A stretch of 33,646 nt of DNA from Chara braunii (lineage: Eukaryota; Streptophyta; Charophyceae; Charales; Characeae): positions 49,272 to 82,917 of the forward strand of contig BFEA01000588.1 in NCBI GenBank assembly GCA_003427395.1. The letters are read 5' to 3'. Positions 1 through 8,852 of the stretch are shown one piece after another. How positions within the stretch are numbered: position 1 is the stretch's first letter; each line of letters begins with the position of its first letter. The notes under the pieces are model-generated. The model did not search any database and had not been told where the DNA came from. It saw only the letters and a program-made list of their open reading frames with translations. A program made the position numbers and the translations under genes.

Positions 1-623
1 AGTTATCAGGCAAGCAGAACATGTGTCTTTCCTTCAAACTTGTCAAGGCAAGAACAGCTAGCGAGTAGGGTTCGAAAGAGGGACCGTGTACAACAGCAAT
101 ACTCTAATGATACTCTGTGCTGTCTAGCAAGACAAGCAAAGAAACTGGGAAGAGAATGTTATCTAAAGTGCTCTATAGAATGTGAAGACGGCGAGAGATC
201 GGGCATTAGAGTTAGTGAGGGAGCGAACATCCATTGAGCGTGTTATCCATCGAAATGGAACTGACGAGTAATCGCACTACACGTTTTTCTTCCGTGAAAA
301 CTGTTGATTGAGCACGAGAGGCCGCCGACAACCAACAACAGAGGTGAAATAAGAGAAAATCTTACAAGTGCTATAGTACTACTAGGACAAACTTACTTGG
401 TGGGAATCACATAGCAACACTCAGGGACGAAATGAAACAGATTTTCAAACCATTATTTGACCAGTAATCAACCAGCTCTCAACTAACTCTCATCTATCCG
501 GGTTACTCGAGTTTTCCAACTAGAGGCTGTCAGCAACCTACTCATTAGCAGAGGCCGAGGCAAAGATCCCTCAGAACCCAGCCTTCGGCGAACTCCGCGG
601 TCTCACGCCCAAGGGTCAATGTA

Positions 624-889
624 ATGGGTTTCTGCAGAGAAATGGGAAGTGAGGAAAAACTGAGGGTGACCTGCACACTGCACCGAGACAAGGCTGGGAA
701 GAAAGGGTGGCACTGGACCTCCGTTATCAGACAAGACTCATGATGGAACAGGCTCTAAAGCTAGTGAAAGATCAGACACTTATTGAGTATACCTACTACA
801 TTCATGCGTCAAATGGAAAACTGCACAACACCTTTTCATTCGTAGGATTCGTTGAGGAAGTGAGGAAAGTTGTTGCTGATGATCAGTAA
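624..889 (+). pseudogene. Beta-domain relic inside 5' LTR
   Basis: The reading frame at 707-889 and the preceding bases match the 134-codon frame at 19649-20053 in the other LTR. This copy lacks seven bases (after about 690) present there, which shifts the frame, and CAG-CAA has become CAG-TAA at 887-889. The core ALKLVKDQTLIEYTYYI resembles SALRAVTDQTEISYLLKV and IVLPLITTQCIIAYTLYV in the internal beta units at 4180-4731, so all belong to one family. The function is unknown; I find no catalytic motif. A short tail at 40-237 (EQLASRVRKRD) resembles the ends of beta units (NVSLARRVRD), suggesting the LTR begins within an earlier beta unit. Confidence 0.55.
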
Positions 890-1149
890 GAGGATTTAGT
901 CACCGATTCCAAGAGAAACGTGCAGGCATCAAACAAAGACAGTCTAGGGAGAGACGAGCCGGCTTTGAGACTGGCCATAATCAAGCACACCGTACATCAT
1001 CAAATCACGAGCAGCAATTGATACAGTCACGAAAATGAGAAAGTCAGAGAGACAACAACTGGCATACACATGAGCACAGTTTAGTCTTTTTCGGTCAGCA
1101 AGTTGGTGTTAACCAACCTCAATCAGATTGCACTCAAGGAGGCAATTTA

Positions 1150-1618
1150 GTATCAGTATGTGAGTGCAACTTGCTTCAAGAAGGGAGATCTGTCAATCTT
1201 CATTGTCCTCACAAGTTTTGTGGAAGATGCCATTTATGATTTGAGATCCTATCTAAAGAGAGGTTAAGAGACTCATGAGCATTTCGATTCTGTCTGGATT
1301 TCAGCAGCTAGCTATCTTGAGAGGAGAGAGCGAGAGCTTGATGAAGGTGGAACAAAGTTGATCCGCAGCTTTGGACCTAAGCTCTACGCTGACTATCCCA
1401 AGCCGCCAGTCCCTTCTCCACTCAAAGACGGGTCTTGCTGGAGTGACTTGGTAGACTTGGCGAAAAGGTACATCTCACCAGCAAAAGTCAACTACGAGGC
1501 AGTGACAGAGCCATCAGAATTCCCACATCTCAGACGAGGGATTTTCTCTAGACCTTATCTCCCCACTCTATGGGAGGAATTTTGTTCCATGATTGACTTT
1601 CGGGTCATGTACCTTTGA
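1150..1618 (+). pseudogene. Alpha-domain relic inside 5' LTR
   Basis: Translating this stretch gives a block with SIFIVLTSFVEDAIYDL, then W..A...ERRERELDEGG, then a proline-rich PKPPVPSP, then a new unit start (VNYEAVTEPSE). The same order occurs in the internal alpha units: SVFVLTCYFIDLDEYDVGIYV, EKRRLEREG, IPSPPVEG, EIVRYEALKNPERE. An in-frame TAA at 1265-1267 is CAA in the other LTR copy. Because the next unit start follows directly, this is a piece of a tandem array rather than a single domain. The product is unknown. Confidence 0.55.
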
Positions 1619-2017
1619 TGGAAGTGTTCAGAGCTCGCATGTTTTAGGTGGCTCTATATTCTGAGGCCACAACCTTAGAGAGTACGCAGACATGGTTCAA
1701 AGCACAGGAAACGAGCAGTCGAATGAGAGATTGACTGTGAGAACCCAGAGGGATGAGTGAGGACTCTTGAGGAGTGCTGACTATGTCTGTTCATCTGTAC
1801 TTTCTGAGATTATTATGAGTTCTCACTTTTCCCTCACTTAACTTTGTCATTTCTTGAGTCAGTCAGTTGTGCTTATAACATTGTTATTGCTGATGACTGC
1901 ATCTCTCTGATGATTCTGTCACGGTTCAAAAAAATTAGAAACTTGCAAAATTGATACATGCATGACACATCAAAATTCCCCGACTATTATTTGTATGATT
2001 TTACTATTCCGAATCAA

Positions 2018-2023
2018 AATAAA
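2018..2023 (+). promoter_or_regulatory. Possible polyadenylation signal in LTR
   Basis: AATAAA lies about 190 bases before the LTR end and is conserved at 21052-21057 in the second copy. AT-rich sequence follows (about 2110-2145). It would fit the R/U5 part of an LTR, but the motif is common by chance in AT-rich DNA. Confidence 0.3.
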
Positions 2024-2219
2024 AGATTCCTAAGACCGGGGACTGACGAAGATCGCAATTGAAGGGTCTCGCTCGAAGTCGGACGCACACAACAGGAAGG
2101 GATTTGCTTTAATTAATGAATTTATTTTATTTATTTCAATCATCATCCAAATCCACCGTGACAGCCTGTTGGTTTTCTGGTCGACTGAAGAGGCCTGACC
2201 GAAAAAAGTGCGACAAAAA

Positions 2220-2237
2220 TGGCGCCGTTGCCGGGGA
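2220..2237 (+). promoter_or_regulatory. Primer-binding site complementary to tRNA-Asp
   Basis: TGGCGCCGTTGCCGGGGA is complementary to the 3' end of plant tRNA-Asp(GUC), CCA included, over 18 bases. It starts four bases after the LTR end at 2215, the standard place for a minus-strand primer. tRNA-Asp priming is known from Athila and related plant Ty3 elements, although the pol of A is of a different type. Confidence 0.9.
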
Positions 2238-2555
2238 CATGAAAAAATTTCGTGTCGGAACGAGCCTGGGTCACAACTTTGAGCTTTGATTAGGGTTTGA
2301 GAACTGTTGACAATTTCTGAATTTTCCAGACTGATTTTGCAATCTTTCTTGAATCATTATTCTCTTGAAAAGCCTAGTTGCTAACTGAGTCTTATCTTTC
2401 CTTGTGTGAGGTACCACACTGGACTGGAGAAGAAGATTCATATTACTGATTGGAGAAAACCAAGCTTGATCTCAGGTACGCCTTATGAGCCTATGATGCC
2501 CTTGAAGCACTAAAAAGGGAAAGAAAGAGTGAGAAGCTCAGAGGCTTCATAAAAA
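2238..2555 (+). other. Untranslated leader of element A
   Basis: This stretch runs between the primer-binding site and the first alpha-domain frame. I see no convincing ORF, repeat or structure in it. Confidence 0.4.
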
Positions 2556-2900
2556 ATGTTAACTACTGATGCATTAAAAGAACTCTCGAATGTAACTACT
2601 AAAGGGATATTCCCTTATCAGTATGAGCATTGTTGGGTCTACCGTTCTGACAATTTGGCCATCAGCGTAGTGCTGACGCGCTTCTTGGAGGGGGATATCT
2701 ATGATATCTGTCCTTATGTCAAGAAGGGAGACTGTGACGATGGTGAGGCCTTTAACTGGTTATGGGAATTGCAATCCAATTTCTTTATGATAAGAAAGCG
2801 GACCTAATCAAGCGAAAGAATGAGGTCTAATGCCAGTAACATATGAAACAGTTCCGATTCCTCCTATTCCAGACAACTATTGTGATGAGACTAATTAGCT
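2556..2900 (+). pseudogene. Leader alpha unit 1 (unknown domain, broken)
   Basis: An 83-codon frame (2556-2807) is followed in another frame by VPIPPIPDNYCDET, so the unit is frameshifted. PYQYEHC, then NLAISVVLTRFLEGDIYDI and YVKKG, match the LTR copy (YQYVSATC, LSIFIVLTSFVEDAIYDL, YLKRG) most closely of all units. The proline-rich PIPPIPDNY matches PSPPVEG...PRDNW of unit 3. I do not know the family; the pattern is mixed alpha/beta-like with no clear catalytic residues. The ATG at 2556 could be the leader's translation start, but this is not certain. Confidence 0.5.
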
Positions 2901-3079
2901 ACCAATTATCAGTATGGTACTGAAATGGGAGAGATGAACTGGTGGTCATGAGGACTAAAGAGACTTCAGCAGAGAAAATCAGACAAAGAAGGTTGAAATT
3001 TGACAGAGGTTCAGGCCCAAGCTAAGAGAAGGTTGAGTGTCTCCTAAGATCACTGAATACTCTAAGTAAGAGAGAGATG
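2901..3079 (+). other. Inter-unit segment in the leader
   Basis: Short broken frames lie here (for example FRPKLREG followed by SPKITEY). They resemble the FGPKLYADYPK stretch of the LTR alpha copy and the SPKEKPWFRLERG start of unit 3, so this is probably a degraded unit start. Confidence 0.3.
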
Positions 3080-3422
3080 TTTTCATACGAGGCTGTCAGA
3101 TATGAGATGGTCGAAAGTGGATGGGAGCAGGAATGATTCTATGTACTGACATTTTATTTCATAGATGTGAGAATTTATGTTCCAAAAGAAAGAAGCACTG
3201 ACGTAGTGTATGGGAGATGTTGGAGGTTTGCTGAGGAGGGTTGTATTAAAAGAGAAAGATAGACTTGAGAGGGAAAATAAATGCTTCATTGGATCTACTC
3301 GATTTACTTTCTTTGAGAGATTTTCGGCTCCTCCCTTACCTGATATTAACTTGTCAAGAGATAATTGGTTTGCAGTGGTTGAACTTGCACTGAAAACGGA
3401 AAGGGACCAAGGAACCAAATGA
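3080..3422 (+). pseudogene. Leader alpha unit 2 (broken)
   Basis: Reading from about 3080 gives SYEAVRYEMVESGWEQE, a TGA, then FYVLTFYFID and IYVPKER. After a frameshift near 3220 the frame at 3210-3422 continues with DRLERE, APPLPDINLSRDNW and VELALKTER. Unit 3 has the matching blocks in the same order (IVRYEALKNPEREQD, VFVLTCYFID, IYVPRQR, RRLEREGE, PSPPVEGLTFPRDNW). Relative to unit 3 about four residues are missing between FID and IYVP. Its stop overlaps the first codons of unit 3. The function is unknown. Confidence 0.55.
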
Positions 3423-3907
3423 GCCAGCTTTATATATCTCCAAAAGAGAAACCCTGGTTTAGACTGGAAAGGGGGTATGGGGGATTGAGTAAGGCTGAAT
3501 CGGATAAGTTGTTAAATTCCCTTAATTTTATAACGAGGAGAGTCGTGATTCCCCATGAGATCGTGAGATATGAGGCACTAAAGAATCCAGAACGAGAACA
3601 AGACAGTGTGTTTGTTCTTACCTGTTATTTTATTGATCTTGATGAGTATGATGTTGGGATCTATGTACCAAGACAAAGATTTGAAGAGTGTAGAAAAGGT
3701 TCATGTTGGCAACGAGCATCGAATATTGTGCATGATGAGAAAAGAAGGTTAGAACGGGAAGGAGAAAGTTTCTTGTGGAGTACCTATGTCAGATCTTTAA
3801 TTGGAATACCATCTCCTCCTGTTGAAGGGCTCACCTTTCCGAGGGACAATTGGTCAACCATGATAAATTTTGTATGGAAGGTGAAGAGGGTGGGAATAAG
3901 AGAGTGA
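3419..3907 (+). CDS. Leader alpha unit 3, 162-codon open frame, unknown domain
   Basis: This is the longest uninterrupted alpha unit. The blocks in order are SPKEKPWFRLERGYGGLS (residues about 7-24), IPHEIVRYEALKNPERE (44-60), a hydrophobic VFVLTCYFIDLDEYDVGIYVP (64-84), a charged EKRRLEREGE (107-116), PSPPVEGLTFPRDNW (131-145) and a basic end. There is no signal peptide or clear membrane segment. It serves as the reference for the other units. It overlaps the stop of unit 2 (ATGA), which could be a stop-restart joint or simply the result of decay. The pattern fits a polyprotein of repeats that has broken up. I do not recognise the family. Confidence 0.5.
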   Translation: MSQLYISPKEKPWFRLERGYGGLSKAESDKLLNSLNFITRRVVIPHEIVRYEALKNPEREQDSVFVLTCYFIDLDEYDVGIYVPRQRFEECRKGSCWQRASNIVHDEKRRLEREGESFLWSTYVRSLIGIPSPPVEGLTFPRDNWSTMINFVWKVKRVGIRE

Positions 3908-3922
3908 CTTGAAAAAAGAAAA

Positions 3923-4168
3923 GTGACCTGGGGTGTGGGAATAAGTCAGTTTGAGAAACTCCCTAGGTTCTCAATTGCAGATGGGTTTGAGGACAGGAGA
4001 GATTGGATGCCTCTGCTGGAGACTATTGTAGAGGTTAGTATAGCAAGAGAGAAGGACTCAAGTGTGATGATAAAATCCCTGCTTTTTAGTACCTTTGAGC
4101 ACAGATTCGAGATCCCTGATTATGTTCATCCTGAGATCTATCTTTTAGATGTCGTCTATGATAACTAA
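3923..4168 (+). pseudogene. Leader alpha unit 4 (partial)
   Basis: This 81-codon frame starts within the alpha pattern: LPRFSIADGFEDRRDW corresponds to PSPPVEGLTFPRDNW, and a hydrophobic stretch followed by EIPDYVHPEIY may correspond to the IYVP block. Similarity to the other units is weak and rests on order and spacing. It lies 15 bases after unit 3 and 11 before the first beta unit. Confidence 0.3.
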
Positions 4169-4179
4169 CAATACCTAGC

Positions 4180-4461
4180 TTGGTTGAACAATTAACGTTT
4201 GGGGTAGTGTTGGAAGGGAGATCAGTTAAGATAGAAGGGACTCTTTGGATCCCTGACAGAAACCCCTCTACCCTGGATGAGCTTGAGTTCTTGCAACCTT
4301 TCTTTGATCAGATTAGAGATTCTGCCCTTAGAGCTGTCACTGACCAGACTGAGATCAGCTATTTATTAAAGGTGGTGAAAGTGGAAATTGTTAAGAAAAT
4401 ATCATACCACTCCTCTAAAGAACGAGTCTCTTTTGCCAGAAGAATCAGCAACGGTTTGTAA
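4180..4461 (+). CDS. Leader beta unit 1, unknown domain
   Basis: A 93-codon frame begins with TTG (the first ATG-free position that continues the pattern). Blocks: VKIEGTLWI (residues 16-24), DELEFLQPF (33-41), SALRAVTDQTEISYLLKV (48-65) and a basic end SFARRISNGL. The next frame (4465-4731) repeats them as FMIRGTVKG, DERELIEDY, IVLPLITTQCIIAYTLYV, SLARRVRD, and the LTR carries a third version. I do not recognise the family. Confidence 0.45.
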   Translation: MVEQLTFGVVLEGRSVKIEGTLWIPDRNPSTLDELEFLQPFFDQIRDSALRAVTDQTEISYLLKVVKVEIVKKISYHSSKERVSFARRISNGL

Positions 4462-4464
4462 GCA

Positions 4465-4731
4465 ATGCAATTTGACTATGAGATCATAGACTTGACACGA
4501 TACTTTATGATCCGGGGTACTGTAAAAGGGTATAATGGAAGATTGAGTAGAGATGATGAAAGAGAGTTGATTGAAGACTATATTGGAAGACTGGGAAGGA
4601 TTGTATTGCCCCTGATCACCACCCAGTGTATTATTGCCTACACTCTCTATGTACAAAATTCTGAAGGGGTAGAACAAACGAGGGAAGAGAGAAACGAAAA
4701 TGTATCTCTTGCGAGAAGAGTAAGAGACTGA
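4465..4731 (+). CDS. Leader beta unit 2, unknown domain
   Basis: An 88-codon frame starting with ATG three bases after the stop of beta unit 1. It has the same block order (a GT-containing strand, an acidic DDERELIEDY helix, a hydrophobic TTQCIIAYTLYV strand, and a basic SLARRVRD end). It is the last repeat before gag, which starts about 70 bases downstream. Two beta units in a row, each closed by a stop, may be remnants of one longer protein. The function is unknown. Confidence 0.45.
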   Translation: MQFDYEIIDLTRYFMIRGTVKGYNGRLSRDDERELIEDYIGRLGRIVLPLITTQCIIAYTLYVQNSEGVEQTREERNENVSLARRVRD

Positions 4732-4803
4732 AAAATAAGAAAGGGAAGGACATAAGTGATAGAGAGAGAGAGAAGAAAGTATCAGGGAGAGTCTATGGTC
4801 AAG

Positions 4804-6428
4804 ATGAGAGGACGAGGGAGACCAAGTTTTTCTGCATGAACTAATGAGGAGACTCTGGTAAGTGTTATACGGGAACTAGTAGAGAGAGTTGACACTATAA
4901 AAGGAGGATCAGATATTACAAGAACAAAGAGGCCAGACTAGAGGATCCCATGCTTCAGAGGGCCTCAAGTAAATGATTTATTGGATGAGTATGAATTATT
5001 TGGGCTCAGTTATGGCTGGACGGATAAGCAACGGTTTAAGCACCTTCTATGCTATTGTGACACTGACTCGAGGTTGGTTGTTCAAGAGTTGATGAAAGGG
5101 GCCACTACATGGGAAGAGGTCAAAGAAAGAATGAAAAAAGAATTTGAGAAATACTCTGTTTCAACTACTGCCAAGGATCTCATCAGCATCAGAAAAGCTA
5201 AGTATGACACTTTCAATGTTTTTCTCCAGACTTTTATCAGAACGGCCAGAAGGATTCCATATCTAGATGAGGCTCAGAGATGTCATATTTTCCTGACTAA
5301 TTTTATTGATAATGAAAGGCAAACTGCTCTTAATCAAGCTCAACATTATCCTCTCAGATGGGATGAAATGGTTGCAATTGTCAGAACTCTACTTACAGTC
5401 TCTCTCAAGACGTGGTCGTTGGATCAGATCATTACATTGGCCAAAGACTGGGAGACTGAGAATGTTATGAACAGAGGGAACAATCTGAGTGTTGAAAATA
5501 TTATTCAAAGGGTTATGACCAACTACATGCCTGCCAATCAGGGAAGAAAAAGACAGAAAGTGATTATGATGAGGATGATGATGATGATGATGAAAATTAT
5601 GGTAAGAGAGGGGATTCCTCCAGATCCAGAAAGCATGGAGGGAATGATGGAAAGATGAACAGAGAGAGAAGAAAGTACGACGAGCGGCCAAGGAAGAGTT
5701 TTGTCTGCTATTATTGTGGTGAAGGAGGTCACACTACCACTTACTGTAAGCCACTGGAAGGGGACGTGAAGTGTGGGCTGACAAAGAAGAATGCAATGAA
5801 TCATGTCTGTGATAGTTCATGGAACAAAGTGGATCCCAGGCATCCTGGGGGTATGCGACTTCTTGCGCTTAAGCATGATGAAAAGATGAAGAAAAAGAAG
5901 AAGAGAAAGGCTAATGTGAATGTTCACACTTTCATAGGTGAACTGCCTAAGGGACTCATACAAGAATCTGATGATTCTTTCACCATAATTGAGTTGCCTC
6001 TACGGTCCCTCACTTTAGTGGAGGACATGTCTGATGAGATCACTCCAAGCGAGTTTTCGTTAGGAGAGAATTCTGCTTCTCATATTTTCTCTGAGTTAGC
6101 AGCATTTTCTCTTAGCAAGCCTGCTTGTTCGGTCAACATGATGTCGTTCAAAGGTGAACTACCATCAAAACTCGTTATGGAATCCAATACAGTAATTGGG
6201 AAAGTGAGGAATGTTCATGCACATTTAACTCCTCAAATGATAGAGGAAAAGAAAAGAAGAAAGGTTGAGGAGGCTCTGATTGAAATCCTCGATGATCAAG
6301 AACCAGAACCTTTCCCCAAGAGAAGTGAGCAAAGGAAGAAGAGAAAATTTATACTCAAGAGTGAACTAGAGGATGAAACTGTAATTACGGAAGATGTTGG
6401 AAGAAACAGAAGTGACATTGTCTTTTAA
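4804..6428 (+). pseudogene. gag: Gag of element A (broken) with zinc knuckle
   Basis: Gag forms the particle that packages the element's RNA. I take the start at ATG 4804 (MRGRGRPSFSA). The frame then meets TGA at 4837 and TAG at 4939 before the 226-codon open part (to 5658) that holds the capsid-like helices (YELFGLSYGW, LCYCDTDSRLVVQELMKG, WEEVKERMKKEF). A one-base shift near 5530-5560 moves to the frame at 5655. In the shifted frame an ATG-rich run replaces an original acidic GAT-repeat run. A CCHC zinc knuckle, CYYCGEGGHTTTYC, is intact at 5706-5747. A charged linker follows to 6428; a further shift near 6395 leads into a coiled, Lys-rich segment ending near 6522. It binds RNA by family role; here it is inactive. 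Confidence 0.85.
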
Positions 6429-6529
6429 GGAGGCAATGACACTAATACATAAGCTGAGAGAGGAATTGAAGAAACTAATTGAGAAGAAAATAATGGAAGT
6501 TAATCTTTCCCAGTCAAATTAACAGAACC

Positions 6530-6892
6530 TTGCCCGGGTATAAGATGAGATTCGCAACCATGGGTTGTGGTTATTTAGCGATCTATATTAATCAGGTGAA
6601 AATCCGAGCCTTAGTGGATTTTGGGGCGGAGATGATACTTATCTATCATAAGGCAATGAAAGTTTGTGACCTGACTATTGATAGACCCGCGAGGCAAACA
6701 CTAAACAATATTGCTGGAGAACTCTTCGTGGCAGGGTTTATTAACAATTTGAATTTGCCTATCAGAGTTGGGATGTTGACAACCGAGCTATTGGGGTTCG
6801 TGATACCAGACTTGGACCATGACTGTATTATGGGCACTCCGTTCCTACACAGGATGGAGGCTGTCCAGTTCTTCAGTCATGTCCTGGATTAG
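6530..6892 (+). pseudogene. pol: Aspartic protease of element A (active site altered)
   Basis: A 120-codon frame with the retropepsin layout: a strand VKIRALVDFGAE with the catalytic Asp at 6617-6619, and the conserved IMGTPFL near the end. The family motif is D-S/T-G-A; here Ser/Thr is Phe (DFGA), which should impair catalysis. A similar protease cuts the Gag-Pol precursor. The frame begins with TTG inside the polyprotein rather than at a true start. It is followed in another frame (6819-7208) by a Lys/Glu-rich linker. Confidence 0.75.
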
Positions 6893-7243
6893 TCTGCAAG
6901 ACCCGGAGACTGCACAGGAACAGACCTTCATGGTCTGTACGGCTTATCATCACAAACACAAGATATCAGTCAACTCAATTAGAAGAGAAAAGTCTGCCGA
7001 GAGGATAAAAAAAATAAAAAGAAAAAACAAACAAGAGTTCAAAGAGGAAGTTTCAGTTGATATCAATCTTTCAAAGATGATGAAAGATCTTGACAACCTC
7101 AATAACGAAGATAGTCAGATTGAGACCTTTAAGAAGGCTGTCGAAACTGCCAAGGGTGAGAAAATGGAATTAAAGTTTGCATCGATTCATCCTTTTTTAG
7201 GAAAATAGTCACAGGGTCAAAAAGAAAATACAAACCCAAGGGG
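6893..7243 (+). pseudogene. pol: Charged linker between protease and RT of A
   Basis: The frame 6819-7208 past the protease end reads as a basic and acidic linker (RIKKIKRKNKQEFKEEV and onwards) with no recognised domain. It probably belonged to pol, since it lies between protease and RT with one shift on either side. Confidence 0.45.
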
Positions 7244-8264
7244 GTGAAGAAGAACCCGGTGACCATCCTAATAGAGAAGGATAATGACAAGGCACTGGAA
7301 GAAGAAAGGAGAATTATCAAAGTACTAAGGGAATCTGCGAAATTTGGAAATAGAGTCACCAGGGAAAGGTTTGACACGATGAAGATAGACTCTGATCAAT
7401 TTATTATGCCCAAAAAGAAGGAATATATCTTCAAAGTGTGTCAAGAGTTATCTGGTGCATTATCCTTTAATGATGAAGAAAAAGTACGGTTGGATGCGGA
7501 TATGATTAAGATGGCAAAAATCTGGACAGTTGATCACATTCCATGAAATGACAGGCCTACGAAGTATGCCCTGAAAGAAGAGGCAGAAGTGGTAAAGTAC
7601 CTTGACAAGAAGATTGCATCTAATGTTGCTGAATCTGCTGATGGACCGTATGCTAATCGCTGGTTTTGCTTTTGGAAACCAGGGGGTGGACTGAGATGGA
7701 TACAGAATCTCCAGAAGCTCAACTCAGTAACGGTACGTGATGCAGGTAGCCTCCCTAACGTCGATCTCCTTTCTGAATTTTTTTGCAGGTCGATGCATTT
7801 ATTCTTTAATTGATTTATATTCTGGCTATGATGAGTTTCTCATTGATCATACTAGCCGACCAATGACTGTCATGCACACATCGAGGGGCCTTATTCAGAT
7901 GTGCGTGGTACCTCAAGGTTGGACTAATGGTGTGGCAGTGGTTCAAAGGGATATGATCAAAGTCATGCAGGACATCTCACCAGAGATAACTAGTCCTTAT
8001 ATTGATGATAACCCTGTGAAAGGACATATGGTAAGAGATGAGACTTTGGTTGGGGATGGCGTCAGAAAGTTTGTCTGGGAGCATGCTGAAGGTGTGAAGC
8101 TGGTCCTAGAGAGACTTCAGAAGTATAATTTGACTGTCAGTGAACCAAAGTCACTTCTCTTCCGAGCAGAGGTCACCTTTTTGGGCTTTAGATGTTTCTC
8201 CAAGGGTAGAAGCCCTGACCCCAAGAAGATAGACAAAATTTTGAACTGGCTTTTTCCCCTCTAG
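7244..8264 (+). pseudogene. pol: Reverse transcriptase of element A, YIDDNPVKG type
   Basis: It copied element RNA into DNA. The frame at 7244 runs through HIP and a TGA at 7544 (Trp expected: HxPW is usual in such elements), then NRWFCFWKPGG, LRWIQNLQKLNSVTVRDAG. A run of seven T at 7778-7784 shifts the frame by one base, after which AGRCIYSLIDLYSGYDEF, VVPQGWTNG and the catalytic YIDD (7998-8009) follow. The YIDD is extended by NPVKG, and VWEHAEGVKLVLERL follows. By memory this insertion-rich form, with VRDAG and VPVKGP-like sequence, is typical of Ty3 elements of basidiomycete fungi rather than plant chromoviruses. TAG at 8262 interrupts. Confidence 0.85.
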
Positions 8265-8852
8265 CGGGTGACAGGCGTCAGGAGCTTCTTGGGTGTTTGT
8301 GGGTTCTGGAGGATTTTCATACCTTATTTTGCTACCCTTGCAGAACCTTTGAGGGAAATTGTGAGACAATAGGCAGACTTATCTTGGACTGAGAAAAGAC
8401 AGACTGCTGCAGAAACTCTGCAGGAAAAATTAAAAGATGATGACGTAGTGTTGTGAGTGCCCTACTATGATAATGAGGGGGGTAAACCCTTCATCATTGA
8501 GGCAGATAGAGGACCAGTTGCTCTGGGTGGTGTACTCATACAGAAATATGTGAATAGTAGAGAAAGACCTCTAAGGTTTGAGAGCAGGACTCTCAACTCT
8601 ACAGAAAGACACCCAGTTCAGGAAAGAGCTACTGGTCATTATCCACTGTCTCAGGTGCTTCAGACACTATGTCCTTGGAAGGAGATTCATTATGACAAAC
8701 TGATGCATTTGCTGTGATTGGTGCAATTAAGAAACACCAACAAGTGGATCCAACAGTGAGCAGGTGGAACCTTCATTTGGACTTTAAATTTTGTCTTGGA
8801 AAAGATTCCAACTGAGAAGAACAGGGCAGATGGCCTAAGTCGAATCGAATGA
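8265..8852 (+). pseudogene. pol: RT end and RNase H of element A (several stops)
   Basis: It continues in the RT frame: VRSFLGVCGFWRIFIPYFA (the RT thumb/connection) then RNase H with FIIEADRGPVALGGVLIQ, whose Asp stands at the usual first catalytic place, ESRTLNSTERHPVQERA, and the closing ADGLSRIE (ADALSR in relatives). In-frame stops lie at 8370, 8454, 8715, 8757 and 8850, and the part 8640-8720 reads better in a neighbouring frame (FRHYVLGRRF). RNase H removes the RNA strand after copying; this one is dead. Confidence 0.75.

Larger units (their letters stand above)
1..2215 (+). repeat. 5' LTR of element A (left end cut by window)
   Basis: This stretch recurs in direct orientation at 19033-21249. 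In the first 240 bases I count about ten substitutions, roughly 4% divergence. The match ends at the CA of CGACA in both copies; the next bases are AAAA plus the primer-binding site here and the gag of element B in the other copy, which is how an LTR end behaves. Inside lie remnants of the alpha and beta domains, unusual for an LTR. The 5' tip with its TG is not seen, so the true length is at least 2215 bases. Confidence 0.85.

Noticed and set aside
69-80. GGGTTCGAAAG as a pol III B box in the LTR
   Set aside because: No A box or tRNA fold nearby; a single short word is not evidence.
40-237. A small independent gene at the start of the LTR
   Set aside because: Its start resembles the tail of a beta unit and the frame varies between LTR copies; it is better explained as a relic.
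5389-5804. Minus-strand His-rich and Ile-rich frames
   Set aside because: They are antisense readings of the GAT repeat in gag.
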